A stretch of DNA of 36,885 nucleotides, from positions 1-36,885 of the forward strand of contig JADINE010000051.1 of assembly GCA_017694175.1 (NCBI GenBank), in the 5' to 3' direction. The translations under genes and the position numbers were made by a program. Under the pieces are notes generated by a model that saw only the letters and a list, made by a program, of their open reading frames with translations, did no database searches and was not told the origin of the DNA. Each line of letters starts with the position of its first letter. The first letter of the stretch is position 1. This DNA comes from Candidatus Enterousia excrementavium. Its GTDB lineage: Bacteria; Pseudomonadota; Alphaproteobacteria; Rs-D84. Shown here one piece after another: positions 31,849-36,885 of this stretch.

Positions 31849-33627
31849 ATGAATTTATTGGATTCATCTTTTTTGTGCTTAGACATTGGCACAAGTGGTG
31901 TGCGTGGCATCGCGCACCGTGTGCGTTCGGGCCGCATTGCGAAATCATCCATGTTTTCCGTGGACAGTTTCGATACAATATTTGCAATTAAATCTGTAAT
32001 TGATGAACTTGAAACCCAAATTGGCGATCATTTTGACAATGCCTATATAACAGGCAACCTTGGGGAAAGCCTTTTTAAAATAAGCCCAAAAACAAAAAAT
32101 TGGCGTGGCGAACATAAAATCACACAATCCGACGTTGGTGGATTAATTTCACAAATAACCCCACCTGCTGATTTTTATCCCCTGCATATAATTCCATTAC
32201 GATACGAAACACCAAACATCCAAAAACTGTACACACCCGTTGGATACACAGACACGGGACTTACAGCCATTTTTGGCGCCATATTTTATGCATCATCTGG
32301 GATGGAAAAAATAACATCATTGTTACGTGCTGCACACATTCAACCCATCTCATTATTTGATCCGCAATTCTTGCAAAACACAGAACATCACACAAAAAAG
32401 AATGCCGAGTTATATATTGATTTTGGTGCAGAATATACAAGTGTGTCAATCTGGTTGGATAACGGACCAATATTTCATCAAAAAATTCCATTTGGTGGCA
32501 CAAATATAACCCAAGAAATTTCAAACACTTTGGGCATAAGTTTTGATAACGCCGAACGTATAAAACGCCGTGTTGCATGCATGATGCCAAATGAAATGGA
32601 CAGATTCACCCCTGCTGACGCAGAATATGATTTTTCACGTGCGGATGTAAACGGCATTATTATTCCGAAAATGGTTGATATTTGCAGTCGAATCAAAGAT
32701 GCCTGTGCGGCACCATTCAAACACCGCATGCCAAACAAAATTATAATTTCCGGTGGCGGCGCAGAAATTGATTCTGTATCAGATTTTGTGGAAAATATTT
32801 TTGGCATTCCTGTGCAAAACATACGCAAAACAGCCACTGTTCAATCATTATCTGCATACATATGGGGCACAGAATCTGCGCATCGCAATGCATATATTGC
32901 ACGCAAAACGCGCATAAATAACATTTGGAACCGTATAAAATCGATTTCCAAACCCCACCACAAACAACGTCCACAATTTATACCGATAATGCCCAGCACA
33001 TTGTGCTTTGATATGAAAAGTCCTGAAACCTATTCTATGTTTCGTGCTGGCAACATATCGATGATACACGTTGACATAATGGATGGGCTGTATGTGGAAA
33101 ACATTCGCGGCAGTATCTCAGAATTAAAATATATCCGCGCGCACACGCAGTCGCATCTGCATGTACATTTAATGACAGAAAGTCCAACGGTCTGGGCGGC
33201 CGACGCAATTGCCGCAGGCGCGAACACAATAATCGTATCCACCAATACATCTGGTGTACGCGCAGCAATACATCAAATTCATTCAGCAAACAGACGCGCA
33301 GGCATCGCATTAAACCCTGAATCATCTGTTGAAATATTAAAACCCGTTCTGCGCGAAATCGATGAAGTTATGATAATGGCTGTTACACCTGGGGCGGCCG
33401 GCCAACAATTTGACGAAGGTTGCCTGCGCAAAATATCAATTTTAGCGGCCACGCGCAAAAAATATGGATTAAAATATTTGATATCAGTTGACGGCGGCAT
33501 AAATAACGAAACGGCCCAAAAATGCTGGGCCGCCGGCGCAGATTTGTTGGTAAGTGGTTCATACCTGGCCAAAAGCCCCGATTTCCCACTTGCTGTACAA
33601 AGTCTGTTAAAACATTGCGAAAAATAA
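31849..33627 (+). CDS. ftsA-rpe: FtsA fused to a ribulose-phosphate 3-epimerase domain
   Basis: A 592-residue protein in one open frame. Residues 1-350 are FtsA, the actin-like anchor of FtsZ: C-L-D-I-G-T-S-G-V-R near residue 10, a 1C/SHS2 region, Y-I-D-F-G-A-E-Y-T-S (phosphate 2) and I-I-S-G-G-G-A-E (adenosine). Residues 353-367 (R-I-N-N-I-W-N-R-I-K-S-I-S) look like the amphipathic membrane-targeting helix that normally ends FtsA. Residues 375-592 are a whole ribulose-5-phosphate 3-epimerase barrel: P-S-T-L at 382, H407 and D409 in H-V-D-I-M-D-G, H440 in V-H-L-M, A-V-T-P-G-A-A-G-Q and D548 in S-V-D-G-G-I-N. All metal ligands and the catalytic acid are kept. No internal start suits a separate epimerase. 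Confidence 0.9.
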   Translation: MNLLDSSFLCLDIGTSGVRGIAHRVRSGRIAKSSMFSVDSFDTIFAIKSVIDELETQIGDHFDNAYITGNLGESLFKISPKTKNWRGEHKITQSDVGGLISQITPPADFYPLHIIPLRYETPNIQKLYTPVGYTDTGLTAIFGAIFYASSGMEKITSLLRAAHIQPISLFDPQFLQNTEHHTKKNAELYIDFGAEYTSVSIWLDNGPIFHQKIPFGGTNITQEISNTLGISFDNAERIKRRVACMMPNEMDRFTPADAEYDFSRADVNGIIIPKMVDICSRIKDACAAPFKHRMPNKIIISGGGAEIDSVSDFVENIFGIPVQNIRKTATVQSLSAYIWGTESAHRNAYIARKTRINNIWNRIKSISKPHHKQRPQFIPIMPSTLCFDMKSPETYSMFRAGNISMIHVDIMDGLYVENIRGSISELKYIRAHTQSHLHVHLMTESPTVWAADAIAAGANTIIVSTNTSGVRAAIHQIHSANRRAGIALNPESSVEILKPVLREIDEVMIMAVTPGAAGQQFDEGCLRKISILAATRKKYGLKYLISVDGGINNETAQKCWAAGADLLVSGSYLAKSPDFPLAVQSLLKHCEK

Positions 33628-33628
33628 A

Positions 33629-34036
33629 TCAATCATCAATGGTAATTTCACGCGCATCACCATCAGCAGCAGTGATATAAACATGCACCGTATTTTCCGG
33701 CAAAAAACCTGCTGCTATATCAGGCCATTCTATTAATGTAATATCATTCTGCACTGCATACGGCAAACCAATTTCCACCAATTCAGCCACATCATTAATT
33801 CTGTATAAATCGAAGTGTGAAATTCCGTCATAATTTTGCACGATGGTAAACGTCGGACTTGGCACCACAGTATCTGCCCCACGCAAAGTCTGAATTATTG
33901 TGCGTGCAATTTCGGATTTTCCAACCCCCAAATCACCGTGCAATGCCACGCAAACAGGCGCATGCAAAGTTTTTGCAAATTCGCGTGCCCAATTACGTGT
34001 TTCATCAATATTTTTTATTTTAAAAGTCCCAGCCAT
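33629..34036 (-). CDS. tsaE: TsaE, tRNA threonylcarbamoyladenosine ATPase
   Basis: ATPase that works with TsaB and TsaD to make t6A37 on ANN-decoding tRNAs. At 135 residues it has Walker A L-H-G-D-L-G-V-G-K-S near residue 33, V-V-P-S-P-T-F-T-I-V-Q-N-Y, F-D-L-Y-R-I and I-E-W-P-D, all family motifs. The Walker A uses V-G-K-S where A-G-K-T is common, which should still bind ATP. It lies 3 bases downstream of uvrB, so it is read from the uvrB promoter. Its end is 1 base from the convergent ftsA-rpe stop. Confidence 0.95.
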   Translation of the reverse strand: MAGTFKIKNIDETRNWAREFAKTLHAPVCVALHGDLGVGKSEIARTIIQTLRGADTVVPSPTFTIVQNYDGISHFDLYRINDVAELVEIGLPYAVQNDITLIEWPDIAAGFLPENTVHVYITAADGDAREITIDD

Positions 34037-34039
34037 AAC

Positions 34040-36028
34040 TTACTCCAACAACAACAAATCATCTTCCATTTTATGTATTGCATCACGCAATTCAGCCGCC
34101 CGTTCAAATTCCAAGTTTTCTGCTGCATCGCGCATTTGCTTGGTTAATTTCTTTATATCTTTGCGCAAAGTTTCAGCATCCATAACCCCATCGCTGGTAT
34201 ACACAAACTTGCGCTTTTTATCTGTTTTTTCTTGTTTGTCCCCAACCTCGGCAAAAACGGCCTTGGTCACAGTTTTTGGCGTAATATTATGTTCACGATT
34301 ATACGCCATTTGCTTATCGCGCCTGCGCGCAGTTTCCCCCAACGCCGCCCGCATAGAATCTGTTACAGTATCCGCATACAAAATCACGCGTCCATTTGCA
34401 TTACGCGCAGCCCGCCCAATTGTTTGAATCAACGAACGCGTTGAACGTAAAAAACCTTCTTTATCAGCATCCATAATTGCAACCAATTCGCATTCAGGCA
34501 CATCCAATCCCTCGCGCAGCAAATTGATTCCAACCAACACATCAAATTTTCCCAAACGTAAATCACGCAATAATTCTATACGTTCCAGCGTTTCTATATC
34601 ACTGTGCAGATATTTTGCCCGAACCCCATTTTCAACAAAATAATCAGTTAATTGTTCGGCCATTTTTTTAGTCAAAGTTGTAACCAAAACACGGCCTTTG
34701 ATTTTTTTAACCTCGTCCAACAAATCATCAACCTGGTGTGCGGTTGGGCGCACTTCACATTCAGGGTCCAACAATCCTGTTGGTCGAATAACCTGTTCAG
34801 AAACAATTCCGCCCGCCTGATTTAATTCCCACTCGGCCGGTGTTGCAGAAACAAATATAGTCTGGGGGCGCAACGCATCCCATTCTTCAAAAGTCAACGG
34901 TCTGTTATCGATACACGCCGGCAAACGAAAACCATATTGAGACAAAGTTTCTTTACGTGCCCTGTCCCCACGTGACATAGCTGCAATTTGTGGCACCGTC
35001 ACATGGCTTTCATCAATAAATAAAATCGCATCACGCGGCAAATATTCGAACAAAGTCGGTGGCGGTTGTCCGGGCGCCCGCCCAGATAAATATCGCGAAT
35101 AATTTTCAATTCCACGACACGTTCCGGTTGATTCCATCATTTCGATATCAAAATTCACCCGTTCCCGCAAACGTTGTTCTTCGACATATTTCATATTGTC
35201 ATGAAAATATTTCAACCGTTCTTCTAAATCAGTACGAATTTGTCCAATTGCCTGCAAAATACTAGGCATAGGCGTTGCATAGTGCGTATTGGGATACACT
35301 GCAATTCTATCCAATTTTTGTAATTTTGCCCCAGTCAGGGTATCAAATTCCCAAATTTCTTCGATTTCGTCGCCCCAGAAAGAAATCTTCCACCCCCTGT
35401 CCTGGGAATGCGCCGGGAACACATCCAGCGTATCGCCCCGCACACGAAAATCACCACGCACAGGCGCCACATCATTACGTTTATATTGAATATCAACCAA
35501 AGAATGAATTACATCGTTTATACCAACTTTATCCCCCACATGCAAAACAACCTTCATCCCTGAATATTGTTCGGGCGACCCCATACCATAAATCGACGAC
35601 ACAGACGAAACAACAACAACATCGCGTTCTTCCAGCATTGCGCGCGTAGCACTGTGCCGCATACGATCCAGTTGTTCATTAATTGATGCATCTTTATCGA
35701 TATAAGTATCAGTTGTTGGTAAATAAGCCTCGGGCTGATAGTAATCGTAATACGAAACGAAATATTCGACATGATTATTTGGGAAAAACGACTTCATTTC
35801 GGTATATAACTGTGCCGCCAAAATCTTATTAGGCGCCATAATCATGGCCGGGCGCCCTAATTCAGCGATAACATTGGCCATAGTAAAAGTTTTCCCAGAC
35901 CCCGTCACGCCTAATAACACCTGGCTGCGGCGGGCATCACGAACCCCGGCCACCAATTCAGATATAGCCTGTGGCTGGTCGCCCATAGGTTTATAATCAC
36001 TTTGAAGATCGAATATTTTTTTATTCAC
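34040..36028 (-). CDS. uvrB: UvrB excinuclease subunit
   Basis: Damage-verifying helicase-like subunit of nucleotide excision repair. The 662 residues include [11 protein letters not shown] (family start), Walker A G-V-T-G-S-G-K-T near residue 42, the beta-hairpin [30 protein letters not shown], and a C-terminal UVR motif ([18 protein letters not shown]). Length is typical. The start is GTG at 36028; TATATT ends 7 bases before it with no Shine-Dalgarno, so the mRNA may be leaderless. No LexA box is visible. It is divergent from the AsmA gene. Confidence 0.98.
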   Translation of the reverse strand: MNKKIFDLQSDYKPMGDQPQAISELVAGVRDARRSQVLLGVTGSGKTFTMANVIAELGRPAMIMAPNKILAAQLYTEMKSFFPNNHVEYFVSYYDYYQPEAYLPTTDTYIDKDASINEQLDRMRHSATRAMLEERDVVVVSSVSSIYGMGSPEQYSGMKVVLHVGDKVGINDVIHSLVDIQYKRNDVAPVRGDFRVRGDTLDVFPAHSQDRGWKISFWGDEIEEIWEFDTLTGAKLQKLDRIAVYPNTHYATPMPSILQAIGQIRTDLEERLKYFHDNMKYVEEQRLRERVNFDIEMMESTGTCRGIENYSRYLSGRAPGQPPPTLFEYLPRDAILFIDESHVTVPQIAAMSRGDRARKETLSQYGFRLPACIDNRPLTFEEWDALRPQTIFVSATPAEWELNQAGGIVSEQVIRPTGLLDPECEVRPTAHQVDDLLDEVKKIKGRVLVTTLTKKMAEQLTDYFVENGVRAKYLHSDIETLERIELLRDLRLGKFDVLVGINLLREGLDVPECELVAIMDADKEGFLRSTRSLIQTIGRAARNANGRVILYADTVTDSMRAALGETARRRDKQMAYNREHNITPKTVTKAVFAEVGDKQEKTDKKRKFVYTSDGVMDAETLRKDIKKLTKQMRDAAENLEFERAAELRDAIHKMEDDLLLLE

Positions 36029-36053
36029 AAGGCATAATATAATTCATTATAAT
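36024..36053 (+). promoter_or_regulatory. Probable promoter of the AsmA-family gene
   Basis: TTCACA (36024-36029), 18-base spacer, TATAAT (36048-36053). The -35 box covers the uvrB start codon region, so the two divergent promoters interlock. Confidence 0.5.
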
Positions 36054-36063
36054 CAAAATACAA
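36036..36063 (-). promoter_or_regulatory. uvrB promoter, apparently leaderless
   Basis: On the minus strand TTGTAT (36063-36058), 16-base spacer, TATATT (36041-36036), 7 bases to the GTG at 36028. Confidence 0.5.
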
Positions 36064-36076
36064 GGGAAAGGGAGAA

Positions 36077-36885
36077 ATGGCACTTAAACCCCGTTACAAA
36101 CGCAGAATTTTTTTATCATTTTTAATATTTATTGGGCTGGTTGTCATGGCCATTGTTATTGTGCCCCCAATGATTACATTAAATCACCTTAAACCGAAAC
36201 TGGAACAAACCATTGTGGAACAAACCGGCGTTCCTGCCCGCATAGATGGCGATATTCATTTCAGTCTTTTGGGGCGCGCAACAATTGTAGCACACGATGT
36301 AACAATTCCGAACGGGGAAATTGGCGCCTTGATGTTTTCGGTGCCATTAACAAGCATATTTAATCTGGAAAATGCACCATTATCCGGGAAACTCGCTGTA
36401 TACAGGGCTGATTTAGTACTGAATAACTTGCGGCCAAAAGATTTTCGTCATCCTGTGGAAATACACGATTCATACATAAATTTCAGAAATCGCAAATTAA
36501 AGGTAATCGATGCTGAATTAAGTAACGGCCATCTTGCAGGCGTGGTTCGCACTGCCCAACATAAATACGACATAGATTTCGAGAACGATGTTTTTTACAT
36601 TCATAACCAAAACAACCAACTTGAAATCTCGGGTAACATTTTCACAGACGGTTCTGTACGCGGCCAAATCGCGATGGAAACAAACGACATAAATCGTTGG
36701 TTTGGATTTTCAGAACCACAAATAACACAAACGATTCCTTTGACCATGCAATTTGAATGGGATGGCGGTCGGGGATGGAAATTTAAAAACATAGAAATGC
36801 CGAAAATTTCAGGCAACATAACTATCAATCCAGATGGCACAAAAATCGTTGAACTGCGCGGGCATGATATATCATACGATTTATC
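36077..36885 (+). CDS. AsmA-family protein, N-terminal part (cut by window edge)
   Basis: An open frame from ATG 36077 to the end of the window (269 codons, no stop seen). GGGAG sits about 5 bases before the ATG. The N-terminus is basic with one membrane helix (F-L-I-F-I-G-L-V-V-M-A-I-V-I-V), followed by L-E-Q-T-I-V-E-Q-T-G-V-P-A-R-I-D-G-D-I-H-F, the typical start of AsmA proteins: a periplasmic lipid-transfer-like beta groove anchored in the inner membrane. The repeating beta pattern (L-A-V-Y-R-A-D-L-V, Y-I-N-F-R-N-R-K-L) fits. AsmA proteins affect outer-membrane lipid content. The C-terminal part is outside the window. Confidence 0.8.
   Translation, partial: MALKPRYKRRIFLSFLIFIGLVVMAIVIVPPMITLNHLKPKLEQTIVEQTGVPARIDGDIHFSLLGRATIVAHDVTIPNGEIGALMFSVPLTSIFNLENAPLSGKLAVYRADLVLNNLRPKDFRHPVEIHDSYINFRNRKLKVIDAELSNGHLAGVVRTAQHKYDIDFENDVFYIHNQNNQLEISGNIFTDGSVRGQIAMETNDINRWFGFSEPQITQTIPLTMQFEWDGGRGWKFKNIEMPKISGNITINPDGTKIVELRGHDISYDL

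Noticed and set aside
32930..33627. Separate rpe gene with its own start
   Set aside because: The only nearby ATG (32989) would cut into the first barrel strand, no ribosome site is present, and the frame is continuous with ftsA.

Overview
The window reads as chromosome from a moderately AT-rich, compact-genome alphaproteobacterium, most likely one of the uncultured host- or gut-associated lineages. The evidence is an alphaproteobacterial-type AddB, SecB, MltA, DciA, FtsQ/FtsA, one LolC/E-family permease instead of separate LolC and LolE, and tight gene packing with many 1-20 base overlaps. This placement is inferred from protein families; no rRNA is present. I see no phage, insertion sequence, CRISPR array or rRNA.

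Layout. 1-3253: surface polysaccharide glycosyltransferases (a cut-off gene on +, then three on -, two of them recent paralogues). 3272-8435: recA, an MFS transporter, an intergenic patch of palindromic repeats, secB, the murein transglycosylase mltA overlapping dciA, a second repeat copy and a small membrane protein. 8484-11724: ruvC and yebC on -, divergent from ruvA-mnmE on + (no ruvB). 11865-20419: an acyl-CoA ligase, xth, an overlapping rsmI-engB-addB operon, and divergently lpoA-trmH. 20463-23467: a membrane protein, a Cys-motif protein, a histidine phosphatase and a divergent cupin/HxlR regulator pair. 23514-23726: tRNA-Tyr and tRNA-Gly, whose promoter sits inside a perfect 15-bp inverted repeat. 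23804-30649 (-): an envelope gene run with a small helical protein, a secretin-like lipoprotein, LolF, an unknown protein, LolD, and three unknown exported or anchored proteins that share a Cys-bracketed helical module. 30728-33627 (+): a lipoprotein, ftsQ, and an ftsA fused in frame to a ribulose-phosphate 3-epimerase domain. 33629-36028 (-): tsaE and uvrB. 36077 to the end (+): start of an AsmA-family gene.

Most notable. (1) The FtsA-epimerase fusion (31849-33627) keeps the FtsA ATP-binding motifs, a membrane-targeting-like helix and all four metal ligands of the epimerase. (2) Three neighbouring unknown envelope proteins carry six copies of a C-x(30-36)-C module. (3) Four genes (HxlR regulator, lipoprotein, ftsQ, uvrB) have a good -10 box ending exactly 7 bases before the start codon with no ribosome binding site, suggesting leaderless mRNAs.

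Functionally the window mixes DNA repair (recA, ruvA, ruvC, addB, xth, uvrB), envelope building (glycosyltransferases, mltA, lpoA, Lol system, secretin-like protein, AsmA) and division (ftsQ, ftsA).
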